A stretch of DNA of 64,000 nucleotides from Bacteroides intestinalis DSM 17393. Lineage in GTDB: Bacteria; Bacteroidota; Bacteroidia; Bacteroidales; Bacteroidaceae. A program made the position numbers and the translations under genes. Each line of letters starts with the position of its first letter. Position 1 is the first letter of the stretch. The notes under the pieces were generated by a model. The model was not told the DNA's origin. It saw only the letters and a program-made list of their open reading frames with translations, and did not search any database. The DNA lies in the NCBI RefSeq assembly GCF_000172175.1, contig NZ_ABJL02000008.1, forward strand, positions 1-64,000, read 5' to 3'. Of the stretch, positions 1 through 8,783 are shown piece after piece.

Positions 1-34
1 GCGTCCTTTTCCTATATATATACACTGCCGAATA

Positions 35-853
35 TTATTCCGCAGTCTTTTTTCTTCTCGTTGGCTTTTCCTTTACTTCTTCCTTGTGTTCGATGGTTAC
101 ACCAGCCAACTCCGGGTCAATCATGATACGTCCGCAATATTCGCAAACGATGATTTTTTTACGAGAACGGATATCCAGTTGTCTCTGGGGCGGGATTTTG
201 TTGAAGCAACCACCACAAGCGTCACGTTGTACATATACGATACCCAATCCGTTGCGAGAGTTCTTACGGATACGCTTGAAAGATTGGAGCAAGCGCGGTT
301 CGATCTTAGTTTCAAGTTCTTTGGCTTTGTCTCTCAGCTTTTCTTCTTCCTGCTTAGTTTCAGAGATGATTTCGTCCAGTTCGTTCTTCTTAACGTCCAA
401 GTCTTTCTGTCTTTCGTTCAACGCTTCTGTACTCTTTGCAGCTTCAGCAGATTTCTCCTGTTCCTGTGCAGCAAACTCTTTGATTCTCTTATCACAAAGC
501 TCCATTTCCAGAGTCTGGAATTCGATTTCTTTGCTCAGGAAGTCGTACTCACGGTTGTTGCGTACATTCTCCTGCTGTTCTTTGTATTTTGCGATAGAAG
601 CTTTTGAAGTTTCAATCTCTACTCTCTTAGTAGCGATGGCGGATTTCAGTTCGGCTACTTCTGCCTTAATTCTGTCGATACGAGTGCTCAGACCGGCGAT
701 TTCATCTTCCAAGTCCTGTACTTCCAGCGGAAGTTCACCTCTTAAAGTCTTGATTTCATCAATCTTAGACAACATAGTCTGCAACTGGAACAGGGCTTTC
801 AACTTCTGTTCCACGGTCAATTCCTGAGGATCTTTTTTTGCTTCTTTAGCCAT
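35..853 (-). CDS. Zinc-ribbon coiled-coil protein (DUF164/CT398-like family)
   Basis: A 272-residue protein if translation starts at MAKEAKKD. An upstream in-frame Met at 895 would run into the 3' end of the next gene. Most of the chain (about residues 25-190) is charged and heptad-like, predicting a long coiled-coil hairpin. The C-terminal third carries two Cys pairs (C-G-G-C and C-E-Y-C) that form a C4 zinc ribbon. This layout matches the DUF164 zinc-ribbon family, often described as nucleic-acid binding, but its biochemical role is not settled. The gene begins 5 bp after the stop of the Nif3-like gene and is clearly co-transcribed with it, a pairing common in Bacteroidota. Family assignment is confident; function is not. 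Confidence 0.88.
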   Translation of the reverse strand: MAKEAKKDPQELTVEQKLKALFQLQTMLSKIDEIKTLRGELPLEVQDLEDEIAGLSTRIDRIKAEVAELKSAIATKRVEIETSKASIAKYKEQQENVRNNREYDFLSKEIEFQTLEMELCDKRIKEFAAQEQEKSAEAAKSTEALNERQKDLDVKKNELDEIISETKQEEEKLRDKAKELETKIEPRLLQSFKRIRKNSRNGLGIVYVQRDACGGCFNKIPPQRQLDIRSRKKIIVCEYCGRIMIDPELAGVTIEHKEEVKEKPTRRKKTAE

Positions 854-858
854 TTTAC

Positions 859-1953
859 TTATAAATATTTTATGGGGTTGGTATTCACTTTGCACTGTTG
901 CAGCGCAAGGTTAGGAAACAACTCCCGGATTATTGTATAGAATATTTCTTTTGTATATTGCTCGCTTTCGTAATGTCCTATCTCTGCCAGCAGAATGTCC
1001 GTATCGTGTCCGAAGTAATCGTGATACTTGATTTCCCCGGTGATGAACACGTCTGCACCGTTGCGTATGGCAAGCGGCATCAGGAATGCTCCGGCTCCTC
1101 CACACAGTGCCACGGTCTGTATTTCACGCCCGGTCAGTTTATTATGCTTCAGGCAGCCCACTTCAAAGATTTTCTTGACGCGTTTCAGGAACTCCAACTC
1201 CGTTTCCGGTGTATCCAATTCGCCGATAACTCCTGCCCCAGCCTGTGTCCAGCTATTCTGCAAAGGATATAAGTCGAATGCAGGTTCCTCATACGGATGG
1301 GCACTCAGTAGAGCTTTGATAACTTCCGATTTCTTGTAGGCAGGCAATACGGTTTCTATCCGCACTTCCTTTTCCGTATGCAATTCTCCGATACTTCCAC
1401 AGAACGGGTGGCTACCCTCTTGGGCGCGGAAAGTTCCCTCTCCTTCTACATTGTAGCTGCATGCGTCGTAGTTTCCTATGCAACCGCATCCGGCTGCAAA
1501 CAAGGCCTTGCGTACATCTTCCGCCTGTGCTGTGGGTACAAAAGTCACCAATTTTACCAAGGCATTCTCTTTGGCTTCCAGCACGCGTACATTACTCAAT
1601 CCTATTTTCTCGGCAATCTTGAAGTTCACCCCTCCCGGAGCATTATCCAGGTTGGTATGTGCTGAGTAGATCACGATATCATTCTTGATTGCTTTCATGA
1701 TACAACGCTCTACATAGTCCCTGCCCGTGATGGATTTATACCCTTTGAATATCAGTGGATGATGGGATATGACAAGATTGTACCCTAACGCAATCGCCTC
1801 GTCCAGCACGGCTTCAGTAACGTCAAGACACAACAAAGCCCCTGTTGCTTCCGCTTCTGTCAATCCGATTTGCAAGCCGGCATTATCAAATCCGTCTTGC
1901 AATGGCAGAGGCGCGAACCGTTCAAGGGCGCTTACTATCTCCTTAATTCTCAT
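859..1953 (-). CDS. Nif3-like dinuclear metal centre protein
   Basis: A 364-residue protein. The ATG at 1953 (MRIKEIVSALE) is preferred because the reading frame upstream to 2070 is low-complexity intergenic DNA and the family starts with this helix. The N-terminal part has DNAGLQIG and the metal-binding segment with SHHPLIFKG and SAHTNLD. The C-terminal part has GGAGAFL and a late GHYESE segment supplying further metal ligands. Between these halves is a CutA/PII-like insert (about residues 130-230), giving the longer YqfO-type architecture. The family forms hexameric toroids with a di-metal site; annotations such as GTP cyclohydrolase type 2 are not generally demonstrated. It is the first gene of a two-gene operon with the zinc-ribbon gene. 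Confidence 0.93.
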   Translation of the reverse strand: MRIKEIVSALERFAPLPLQDGFDNAGLQIGLTEAEATGALLCLDVTEAVLDEAIALGYNLVISHHPLIFKGYKSITGRDYVERCIMKAIKNDIVIYSAHTNLDNAPGGVNFKIAEKIGLSNVRVLEAKENALVKLVTFVPTAQAEDVRKALFAAGCGCIGNYDACSYNVEGEGTFRAQEGSHPFCGSIGELHTEKEVRIETVLPAYKKSEVIKALLSAHPYEEPAFDLYPLQNSWTQAGAGVIGELDTPETELEFLKRVKKIFEVGCLKHNKLTGREIQTVALCGGAGAFLMPLAIRNGADVFITGEIKYHDYFGHDTDILLAEIGHYESEQYTKEIFYTIIRELFPNLALQQCKVNTNPIKYL

Positions 1954-2060
1954 TATGTGAATAGAAAATTTCGGTGCAAATATAGTAAAAATGCACTGAA
2001 TAACTGTTTGTTTTACTCTTTTTTTATATATTTGTTCAGATAATTGTAAAACTCTATACC

Positions 2061-2468
2061 ATGAAAGCATTACTTTTCTCGTTTTTCACTTTATTATGCA
2101 TTCTTTTCTCGTGCCAATCCTCACCCAAAGCCCAGGATGGCGGTGAAGAGGATGCACAAGAGGAATTTGTGGATACTACTCCGAAGGCTACAGCTATCTT
2201 TTGGATAGATAAACATAAGGAAATGCCCGGACAACCGTCAAAGAGACCGGGTGCGGTACGTACGGTGAAAGCCAAAGTCAATATCCATTTGGCAGGGCGT
2301 ATAGAAGTACTTTCGTATGTGAAACCACAGAAAGGATATATAAAAAGTTATATAAATCGCCGTCTTGAGACGTTCAGGGTAAGGAAAGTGTTGATGGACA
2401 GTGCTTATATAAAACCCGGCGTACAGTATGTACAGTTGCGTTATACTCCTGAAAAAGTAGAGCACTAA
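2061..2468 (+). CDS. Small secreted lipoprotein
   Basis: A 135-residue protein with a hydrophobic signal sequence followed by a lipobox at L-F-S-C (Cys18), so it should be lipid-anchored. An acidic linker (GGEEDAQEEF) follows, then about 90 residues rich in basic and beta-forming positions. I do not recognise a characterised family; it resembles the small DUF-type lipoproteins common in Bacteroides. It lies between the divergent Nif3-like gene and the convergent FetB-like gene, overlapping the stop of the latter by 4 bp (2465-2468). A TATATTTG box at 2027-2034 could be its -7 element, but a TTTG at 2007-2010 is only 16 bp upstream, which is short for a Bacteroides promoter. Confidence 0.75.
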   Translation: MKALLFSFFTLLCILFSCQSSPKAQDGGEEDAQEEFVDTTPKATAIFWIDKHKEMPGQPSKRPGAVRTVKAKVNIHLAGRIEVLSYVKPQKGYIKSYINRRLETFRVRKVLMDSAYIKPGVQYVQLRYTPEKVEH

Positions 2469-3274
2469 CGGCTTTTCTTCTTTTCCTTTTTCTCTACCAT
2501 TACCTGCAATAGTTTTCCGTTGGAATCGAACGACTTACGTGATGCCAACGAGATGGTAATCATTAGCGAAAGCATGGATGCCGTGAAGGTTATCACCATA
2601 ATCATCATCTGATATTTAATGGCGACATTCGGGCTACTACCTCCCAGGATTTGTCCGATCATTGTGCCGGGCAGTGCCACTAGGCCCATAACGGCAATAT
2701 TGGCAATTAACGGACTAAAGGACTTTATGATAGCCTGTTTGATAAAAGGCGCCTGTGCTTCTGCCCTTGTGGCACCATTGCCAAGCAGATAGCGATACAA
2801 TTGCTGTTCCCGTTTCAATCCGCTGTAATAGGCATTCAGTGCAACGACATTGCTGGATAACATATTTCCCATCAGGATACCGAATATCGGAATGAAATAC
2901 TGGGCACTGAACACATTTTCCAGCCGTAATACGATGGCAATGAAGTACATGCCGATGCAGACAACACTGCATAAAAAACCGATGGAGATAGGAATGAACA
3001 GTATTTTCCGTTTCAGTTGGGTGCGTGCCAGGGCGGTTTGTGCGGCGACGAATATCATAATAATCACCCACAGAAAGTTGATCCACGGGTTATTCCAAAG
3101 AAACAAGTATTTCAGGTAGATACCGATAAAGAAAAGTTGTACAATCATCCGTGCGATACCAATCACGGTAACCCACAATAGCCCTGTCTTGAACTTCCAC
3201 AAGTAGAACAGCGGAATAAGCAACAGTAGTAATCCGATGGCTAAACTGGTATATGATATGTCGATAGTTCCCAC
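2465..3274 (-). CDS. fetB: FetB-like ABC transporter permease (UPF0014)
   Basis: A 269-residue polytopic membrane protein with about seven hydrophobic helices. Family hallmarks are RMIVQLFFIG near residue 42, the cytoplasmic run LSSNVVALNAYYSGL (about 145-160) and the ATRAEAQAPF / ALPGTMIGQILGG segments (about 170-215). These match the UPF0014/FetB (YbbM) family, whose E. coli member with FetA is implicated in iron export and oxidative-stress tolerance. The basic tail (EKKEKKKSR) is cytoplasmic. It lies 16 bp downstream of the ATPase gene, and the two should form one two-component exporter. Substrate is inferred only from the family. Confidence 0.9.
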   Translation of the reverse strand: MGTIDISYTSLAIGLLLLLIPLFYLWKFKTGLLWVTVIGIARMIVQLFFIGIYLKYLFLWNNPWINFLWVIIMIFVAAQTALARTQLKRKILFIPISIGFLCSVVCIGMYFIAIVLRLENVFSAQYFIPIFGILMGNMLSSNVVALNAYYSGLKREQQLYRYLLGNGATRAEAQAPFIKQAIIKSFSPLIANIAVMGLVALPGTMIGQILGGSSPNVAIKYQMMIMVITFTASMLSLMITISLASRKSFDSNGKLLQVMVEKKEKKKSR

Positions 3275-3290
3275 TTTATTAATTTCTTAG

Positions 3291-3926
3291 TTATAGTGTT
3301 ATCATCTGGTTGCATCCTTGTGCAAATCCCTGGTCGTGAGAGACGGCAAGGATGGCACTTCCCTCCCTCATTCGTTTCCGGAAGAAAGCAAGTACTCTAT
3401 CCGTAGAGTCCGAATCCAGTGCGGAAGTCGGTTCATCCACAATCAGCAGCGGCTTTTGCATCAGGGTGGCTACGGCAATCATGATACGTTGCCGCTGTCC
3501 TCCGGAGATCTCATTCACACGTTTATCGTACAATTCCTCTTCCAGCCCCAATTCATCGAAACAGGCAAATAGTTTGTCCAGTGAAAAGGGAGTATTCCGA
3601 TTTGCTTTCAGATTGAAAGGGAGTTGCACCATTTCCTTCACCCATTCCGATGGAAGCGCCAGTTCTTGCGGTATCCATGCCACTTGCCTGCGAATTTGGT
3701 CGATAGTTCCTTTTTCCAGTAAAATGCCGTTAACGGTGATGCTTCCTGCTTTGAGGGGTACAAATCCTAAAATAGCATTCAGCAAGGAGGTTTTTCCTCG
3801 CCCCGATTGTCCAGAAATGCAGGCGATTTCCCCTTCGTGCAGTTGTAAGCAAAAACCGGAAAAAAGTGTATCTGCTCCGAAAGCGATACATGCGTTGTCT
3901 ATCTGAAGTATAGTCTTGGTTCCCAT
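3291..3926 (-). CDS. fetA: FetA-like ABC transporter ATP-binding protein
   Basis: A 211-residue single-domain ABC ATPase. Walker A is GQSGRGKT (39-46), the Q-loop Gln is at 87, the signature is ISGGQ (140-144), Walker B is LIVDEP (161-166) and the switch His is His197. It is short for an ABC ATPase because it ends shortly after the H-loop, as FetA/YbbL proteins do. It directly precedes the fetB-like permease gene on the same strand and supplies its energy. The names rest on the partner permease, since ATPases of this type are otherwise hard to separate. The start at 3926 is the first Met of the frame and gives the usual N-terminus. Confidence 0.88.
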   Translation of the reverse strand: MGTKTILQIDNACIAFGADTLFSGFCLQLHEGEIACISGQSGRGKTSLLNAILGFVPLKAGSITVNGILLEKGTIDQIRRQVAWIPQELALPSEWVKEMVQLPFNLKANRNTPFSLDKLFACFDELGLEEELYDKRVNEISGGQRQRIMIAVATLMQKPLLIVDEPTSALDSDSTDRVLAFFRKRMREGSAILAVSHDQGFAQGCNQMITL

Positions 3927-4022
3927 TTGAAAGCAAATATAGAAAGGAATTCTGAAAAAACGGCGGATTTTTGGCTGAAATCAGTATCTTTAAATAAGAT
4001 AAGCTGCATTTTTGCATAACAT

Positions 4023-4040
4023 TTTCATGCAAGCATGAAA
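4023..4040. promoter_or_regulatory. Palindromic operator candidate upstream of the agmatine operon
   Basis: The sequence TTTCATGC-AA-GCATGAAA is a perfect 8-bp inverted repeat with a 2-bp centre. It ends 20 bp before a TATCTTTG -7-like box (4061-4068), so it would cover the -33 region of the promoter for the DUF2148/aguA/aguB operon. A repressor or activator site is the natural reading. No cognate regulator gene is adjacent. Confidence 0.5.
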
Positions 4041-4060
4041 GTTCTGCACTCAATTTGCAT

Positions 4061-4068
4061 TATCTTTG
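4061..4068 (+). promoter_or_regulatory. Bacteroides-type -7 box
   Basis: TATCTTTG fits the Bacteroides -7 consensus TAnnTTTG and lies 28 bp upstream of the chosen start of the DUF2148 gene. No TTTG is found at the expected -33 position; that space is taken by the palindrome at 4023-4040, suggesting activator dependence or repression. Confidence 0.55.
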
Positions 4069-4096
4069 CTATCAGTTTTTAATAAAAGTGAGAATT

Positions 4097-4639
4097 ATGA
4101 TACAGAACGAACGTGCAAGCCGCCACGAACATGTGTTGGACGTAGCAAGGCAGATGATGACTGCTGCCCGTACCGCTCCGAAAGGAAAAGGTGTAGATAT
4201 AATTGAAATAGCCATGGTCACCGGAGACGATTTAAAAGTATTGTCGGACAAGATGGTTGCCATGGTGGAAGAACACGGAATGAAGTTCTTTTTGCGGGAT
4301 GCCGCCAACATTTTGCAGGCTGAATGTGTAATTATAATAGGTACGCGCGAGCAGGCGCAAGGATTGAATTGCGGCCATTGTGGTTACCCCACTTGTGCGG
4401 GACGCCCTGAAGGTGTGCCTTGTGCCGTGAATTCGGTCGATGTAGGTATAGCTATCGGTTCGGCTTGTGCCACGGCGGCCGATTTGCGTGTGGATACCCG
4501 TGTGATGTTCTCTGCCGGACTTGCTGCACAGCAATTGGAGTGGTTGCCGGGATGCAGATCCGTGTATGCTATTCCGGTCAGTGCTTCGACCAAGAATCCG
4601 TTCTTTGACCGCAAGCCGAAAGAAGAAAAGAAAGAATGA
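4097..4639 (+). CDS. DUF2148 ferredoxin-like domain protein
   Basis: A 180-residue protein when started at MIQNERAS (4097). The frame is open to 4055, but the upstream part covers the promoter-like TATCTTTG box. The centre carries a cysteine cluster, C-G-H-C-x4-C followed by G-R-P-E-G-V-P-C (about residues 94-110), typical of the DUF2148 family and suited to binding an Fe-S cluster. The C-terminal half is Ala/Gly-rich with GSACATAADL and may be membrane-peripheral. No enzymatic role is known to me. Its stop overlaps the next start as ATGA (4636-4639), so it is translationally coupled to the agmatine deiminase gene. Confidence 0.82.
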   Translation: MIQNERASRHEHVLDVARQMMTAARTAPKGKGVDIIEIAMVTGDDLKVLSDKMVAMVEEHGMKFFLRDAANILQAECVIIIGTREQAQGLNCGHCGYPTCAGRPEGVPCAVNSVDVGIAIGSACATAADLRVDTRVMFSAGLAAQQLEWLPGCRSVYAIPVSASTKNPFFDRKPKEEKKE

Positions 4640-5679
4640 TAAATATGAGTGATACATTCAATGCTGTTTTACCTGCCGAATGGGCGCCGCAAAGCGGAAT
4701 ACAGCTGACTTGGCCCCATGCCGGAACTGACTGGGCGCATATGCTTACGGAGGTACAAGCCTGTTTTGCCGCTATCGCACGCGAAATAGCCCAACGGGAA
4801 TTGCTTCTGATTGTAACTCCTGAACCGGAGGAGGTTAAAAAGCAGATTTCAGCTACCGTCAATATGCAGAATGTCCGTTTCATGGAGTGTGAAACGAATG
4901 ATACTTGGGCGCGTGATCATGGTGCAATTACCATGTTGGATTCAGAAGGTGCTTCGCTTCTTGATTTCATGTTCAATGGCTGGGGGCTGAAATTCGCTTC
5001 GGATAAAGACAATCTGATTACCCATCAGGCTGTGGAGGCTGGTTTCCTGAATGGGCGGTATGTTAATCGTCTGGGGTTTGTCTTGGAAGGTGGTTCCATT
5101 GAGAGCGACGGTTTGGGAACATTGCTCACCACGTCCGAGTGTTTGCTTTCTCCCAATCGTAACGGACAGATGAGCCGCGATGAAATCGATGAATATATCT
5201 GTTCTGTATTTCATCTGAAACAGGTACTTTGGCTCGATCATGGGTATTTGGCAGGAGATGATACGGATAGTCATGTCGATACGCTCGCTCGTCTTTGCTC
5301 ACCGGATACTATTGCCTATGTGCAATGCACCGATACGCAGGATGAACATTACGAAGCTCTACATCAAATGGAAGAGCAACTGAAAACCTTCCGTACTTTG
5401 AATGGAAACCCCTATCGTCTGTTGGCATTGCCTATGGTAGACAAAATTGAGGAAGAGGGCGAACGCCTCCCCGCAACGTATGCCAATTTCTTGATAATGA
5501 ATGATGCAGTGCTTTATCCTACTTATCGTCAGCCGGAGAATGACCAACGTGCTAAAGAAGTCTTGCAGGAAGCGTTCCCGGAATATGAGATTGTAGGCAT
5601 TGATTGCCGGGCATTGATCAAGCAGCATGGATCACTCCATTGTGTTACGATGCAGTACCCTGCCGGTGTATTGAAATAA
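4636..5679 (+). CDS. aguA: Agmatine deiminase (peptidyl-arginine deiminase family)
   Basis: A 347-residue enzyme that hydrolyses agmatine to N-carbamoylputrescine and ammonia. Recognisable elements are PAEWAPQSGIQLTWPH at the N-terminus, NDTWARDHG (about 92-100), EGGSIESDG, DDTDSHVDTLARL with the catalytic His, and the catalytic Cys336 in HGSLHCVT near the C-terminus. Length fits the family. The start may be the Met at 4636 or the one at 4645 (MSDTFNA); the first overlaps the upstream stop. The N-carbamoylputrescine amidase gene follows 12 bp downstream, so the two enzymes convert agmatine to putrescine. No arginine decarboxylase gene is present in the window. Confidence 0.95.
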   Translation: MINMSDTFNAVLPAEWAPQSGIQLTWPHAGTDWAHMLTEVQACFAAIAREIAQRELLLIVTPEPEEVKKQISATVNMQNVRFMECETNDTWARDHGAITMLDSEGASLLDFMFNGWGLKFASDKDNLITHQAVEAGFLNGRYVNRLGFVLEGGSIESDGLGTLLTTSECLLSPNRNGQMSRDEIDEYICSVFHLKQVLWLDHGYLAGDDTDSHVDTLARLCSPDTIAYVQCTDTQDEHYEALHQMEEQLKTFRTLNGNPYRLLALPMVDKIEEEGERLPATYANFLIMNDAVLYPTYRQPENDQRAKEVLQEAFPEYEIVGIDCRALIKQHGSLHCVTMQYPAGVLK

Positions 5680-5691
5680 AATTAGAAAGAT

Positions 5692-6576
5692 ATGAGAAAA
5701 ATAAAAGTCGGAATTATTCAGCAAGCCAATACAGCAGATCTTCGTACGAACCTGATGAACCTGGCTAAAAGCATAGAAGCCTGTGCTGCACATGGTGCGC
5801 AACTGGTTGTATTACAAGAACTGCACAACTCTCTGTATTTCTGTCAGACTGAAAACACGCAACTGTTTGATCTGGCGGAAACCATTCCCGGCCCTTCCAC
5901 CGGATTTTATTCCGAACTGGCCGCTGCCAATAAGATCGTATTGGTAACCTCCCTATTTGAGAAACGTGCCCCGGGACTCTATCATAATACCGCCGTTGTT
6001 TTTGACCGTGACGGAAGCATTGCCGGAAAATATCGCAAGATGCATATCCCCGACGATCCGGCCTATTATGAAAAGTTCTACTTCACCCCTGGAGATATAG
6101 GTTTCGAACCTATCCAAACCTCTCTCGGAAAGTTGGGTGTACTTGTTTGCTGGGATCAGTGGTATCCTGAAGCTGCCCGTCTGATGGCATTGAAAGGTGC
6201 CGAATTATTAATCTACCCCACCGCCATTGGCTGGGAAAGCAGTGACGCCGATGATGAAAAGGCACGTCAGCTCAACGCCTGGATTATCTCCCAGCGTGCC
6301 CATGCCGTAGCCAACGGACTTCCCGTTATCTCCGTTAACCGTGTCGGTCACGAACCCGATCCATCCATGCAGACGAATGGCATCCAATTCTGGGGAAATA
6401 GTTTTGTAGCAGGTCCGCAAGGAGAATTCCTTGCACAAGCCGGAAACGACCGTCCGGAAAATATAGTAGTGGAAATAGATATGGATCGTTCGGAAAATGT
6501 ACGCCGTTGGTGGCCTTTCCTACGCGATCGCCGTATCGACGAATACGGTGGATTGACGAAACGCTTCCTCGATTAA
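5692..6576 (+). CDS. aguB: N-carbamoylputrescine amidase
   Basis: A 294-residue carbon-nitrogen hydrolase (nitrilase superfamily). The catalytic triad is visible as Glu43 (LQELHNSLYFCQ), Lys116 (YRKMHIP) and Cys153 (LVCWDQWYPEAARL). The FYFTPGDIGF segment and the C-terminal RRWWPFLRDRRID are typical of AguB rather than of other amidases. It hydrolyses N-carbamoylputrescine to putrescine, CO2 and ammonia, completing the pathway started by the preceding gene. It is the last gene of the three-gene operon; the next gene is convergent. Confidence 0.96.
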   Translation: MRKIKVGIIQQANTADLRTNLMNLAKSIEACAAHGAQLVVLQELHNSLYFCQTENTQLFDLAETIPGPSTGFYSELAAANKIVLVTSLFEKRAPGLYHNTAVVFDRDGSIAGKYRKMHIPDDPAYYEKFYFTPGDIGFEPIQTSLGKLGVLVCWDQWYPEAARLMALKGAELLIYPTAIGWESSDADDEKARQLNAWIISQRAHAVANGLPVISVNRVGHEPDPSMQTNGIQFWGNSFVAGPQGEFLAQAGNDRPENIVVEIDMDRSENVRRWWPFLRDRRIDEYGGLTKRFLD

Positions 6577-6611
6577 AATGCAATTTGGTAAAAGCGCAGT
6601 TTGATAAAACG

Positions 6612-7001
6612 TTAACGGAACGTGATTCTCCTGTTCATTATAAAATTCACGCCTCCGTAGATAAATAGTCCCAGGAACTGAGCCAAGTATTCATCACAAT
6701 TCAGTGCCTCGACCAACACTACCAGAAATAGGAATTGCGCCAGGTACGCCATTCCGAAAGCGATAGAAAAGAGCAACACCTGCCTCCAGGTGTTGCTCTT
6801 CTTTTCTTTATCATCCAAAGGAAATATCCAGTGCTTGCACCAGATAAAATTATGAGTCTGTGCAATGACGTAAGCAGTTATGTTAGAGAGCATATAGTCG
6901 ATGTCCAGTTCGTCCATCATCAGCCAGATGACTGCTGCTATAATCAGGGCATTCAGCGTACCGATTACCGCAAAACGGAAGATGCGTCTCGACTCTCTCA
7001 C
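6612..7001 (-). CDS. GtrA-like membrane protein
   Basis: A 129-residue protein with four predicted transmembrane helices. It shows the GtrA-family features FAVIGTLNALI near the N-terminus, a conserved Asn/Trp region in helix 2 (AQTHNFIWCKHWIF), and a C-terminal NFIMNRRITFR. GtrA proteins are linked to polyprenyl-linked sugar translocation or cell-surface polysaccharide synthesis. Here it lies 17 bp downstream of aspS on the same strand and is probably co-transcribed with it, which gives no functional hint. No glycosyltransferase gene is nearby. Confidence 0.85.
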   Translation of the reverse strand: MRESRRIFRFAVIGTLNALIIAAVIWLMMDELDIDYMLSNITAYVIAQTHNFIWCKHWIFPLDDKEKKSNTWRQVLLFSIAFGMAYLAQFLFLVVLVEALNCDEYLAQFLGLFIYGGVNFIMNRRITFR

Positions 7002-7018
7002 AACAAACTAACCTACTC

Positions 7019-8776
7019 TTATTCTTTGATATCTACGATCAGATTCAGTTCGTCCAACTGAGATGGATCAAGTGCCGCAGGAGCATCCAGCATCACGTCA
7101 CGTCCACTGTTATTCTTCGGGAATGCGATGCAGTCACGAATACTGTCCAATCCGGCAAAGAGAGATACCCAACGATCAAGCCCGTATGCCAGACCACCAT
7201 GAGGAGGTGCACCGTATTTGAATGCATTCATCAGGAATCCGAATTGTTCTTCTGCTTTTTCGGGAGTGAATCCCAAGATTTCGAACATCTTTGCCTGCAA
7301 CTTCGGATCGTGGATACGGATTGAACCGCCACCAACTTCCACACCGTTGATTACCATATCATAAGCATCGGCACGTACTGCTGCCGGATCAGTGTCCAGT
7401 AAGGCTATATCTTCATCCTTCGGATGGGTGAACGGATGGTGCATAGCCATCAAGCGGTTTTCTTGCTCGCTCCATTCAAACATCGGGAAGTCTACAACCC
7501 ACAGGCATGCGAATGTATTCTTATCACGCAATCCCAGTTGGCTACCCATTTCCAAGCGAAGCTCGCAAAGCTGCTTGCGCGTCTTCATGGTGTCGTCACC
7601 GCTCAAAATCAGAATTAAGTCACCCGGTTTGGCACCGAAAGCTTCTTTCACCTGTTGCAGTACTTCCTGCGTATAGAATTTGTCAACGCTCGATTTTACA
7701 CTTCCGTCTTCTTCTATACGGGCGTAAACCATACCTTTTGCACCAATCTGCGGTCTCTTCACAAATTCCGTCAGTGCATCCAGCTGTTTGCGGGTGTAGT
7801 GTGCAGCACCTTCGGCACAGATACCACCGATGTATTCGGCGCTATCAAATACAGAGAAGCCATGACCTTTCAGTATATCCATCAGCTCTACGAACTTCAT
7901 GCCGAAACGCAAGTCGGGTTTGTCGCTACCATAATATTTCATGGCGTCCGCCCATGCCATACGCTGGAACTGACCTTCCAATTCCACACCGCGGATTTCT
8001 TTGAACAGATATTTCGTCATACCTTCAAACAGGTTGATGATGTCGTCCTGTTCCACGAAAGACATTTCACAGTCTATCTGAGTAAATTCCGGCTGACGGT
8101 CGGCACGAAGGTCCTCGTCACGGAAGCACTTGGCAATCTGAAAGTAACGGTCGAAACCGGATACCATCAGCAATTGCTTCAAGGTCTGCGGGCTTTGCGG
8201 CAAAGCGTAGAACTGTCCCGGATTCATGCGTGAGGGTACCACGAAGTCACGTGCACCTTCCGGAGTAGAGCCTACCAGTACAGGAGTTTCCACTTCGATG
8301 AAACCCTGGCTGTCCAGGTAGCGGCGTACCTCAATGGTCATTCTATGGCGGAGTTCCAGATTTCTGCGTACCGACGGACGGCGCAAATCCAGATAACGGT
8401 ATTTCATGCGGATATCGTCTCCACCATCCGTATTATCTTCGATGGTGAACGGAGGTGTCAGGGCTGCATTCAGCACATTCAGTTCCGATACGATAATTTC
8501 AATATCTCCGGTCGGGATATTAGCATTCTTGCTGAAGCGTTCGTTCACCGTTCCTGTAATCTGAATGACGAATTCGCGTCCCAGGCGGTTGGCGTTCTCG
8601 CAAAGTGCGGCGTCTACCTCTTCGTTGAAAACTAACTGGGTGATACCGTAACGGTCGCGGAGGTCAATGAATGTCATGCCTCCCATTTTGCGGCTGCGCT
8701 GCACCCAACCTGCCAGCGTTACTTGCTTATTGACATCGGAGATACGAAGTTCTCCGCAGGTGTGTGATCTAAACAT
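7019..8776 (-). CDS. aspS: Aspartyl-tRNA synthetase
   Basis: A 585-residue class II synthetase that charges tRNA-Asp. The N-terminal OB fold (about 1-105) includes GWVQRSRKMGGMTFIDLRDRYG. Motif 1 lies around FIEVETPVL, motif 2 is FRDEDLRADRQPEFTQ, the bacterial GAD insert spans about 290-410, and motif 3 is GGLAYGLDRWVSLFAG near the C-terminus. Length and insert fit the bacterial-type enzyme. The start codon lies immediately after a 7-bp tandem repeat in the leader (8784-8814). The downstream GtrA-like gene follows at 17 bp. Confidence 0.98.
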   Translation of the reverse strand: MFRSHTCGELRISDVNKQVTLAGWVQRSRKMGGMTFIDLRDRYGITQLVFNEEVDAALCENANRLGREFVIQITGTVNERFSKNANIPTGDIEIIVSELNVLNAALTPPFTIEDNTDGGDDIRMKYRYLDLRRPSVRRNLELRHRMTIEVRRYLDSQGFIEVETPVLVGSTPEGARDFVVPSRMNPGQFYALPQSPQTLKQLLMVSGFDRYFQIAKCFRDEDLRADRQPEFTQIDCEMSFVEQDDIINLFEGMTKYLFKEIRGVELEGQFQRMAWADAMKYYGSDKPDLRFGMKFVELMDILKGHGFSVFDSAEYIGGICAEGAAHYTRKQLDALTEFVKRPQIGAKGMVYARIEEDGSVKSSVDKFYTQEVLQQVKEAFGAKPGDLILILSGDDTMKTRKQLCELRLEMGSQLGLRDKNTFACLWVVDFPMFEWSEQENRLMAMHHPFTHPKDEDIALLDTDPAAVRADAYDMVINGVEVGGGSIRIHDPKLQAKMFEILGFTPEKAEEQFGFLMNAFKYGAPPHGGLAYGLDRWVSLFAGLDSIRDCIAFPKNNSGRDVMLDAPAALDPSQLDELNLIVDIKE

Positions 8777-8783
8777 CTTTATA

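Noticed and set aside
84..827. A 247-residue open frame on the plus strand opposite the zinc-ribbon gene
   Set aside because: It is the antisense shadow of a gene with clear zinc-ribbon and coiled-coil features; it has no RBS and a Ser/Leu-rich shadow composition.
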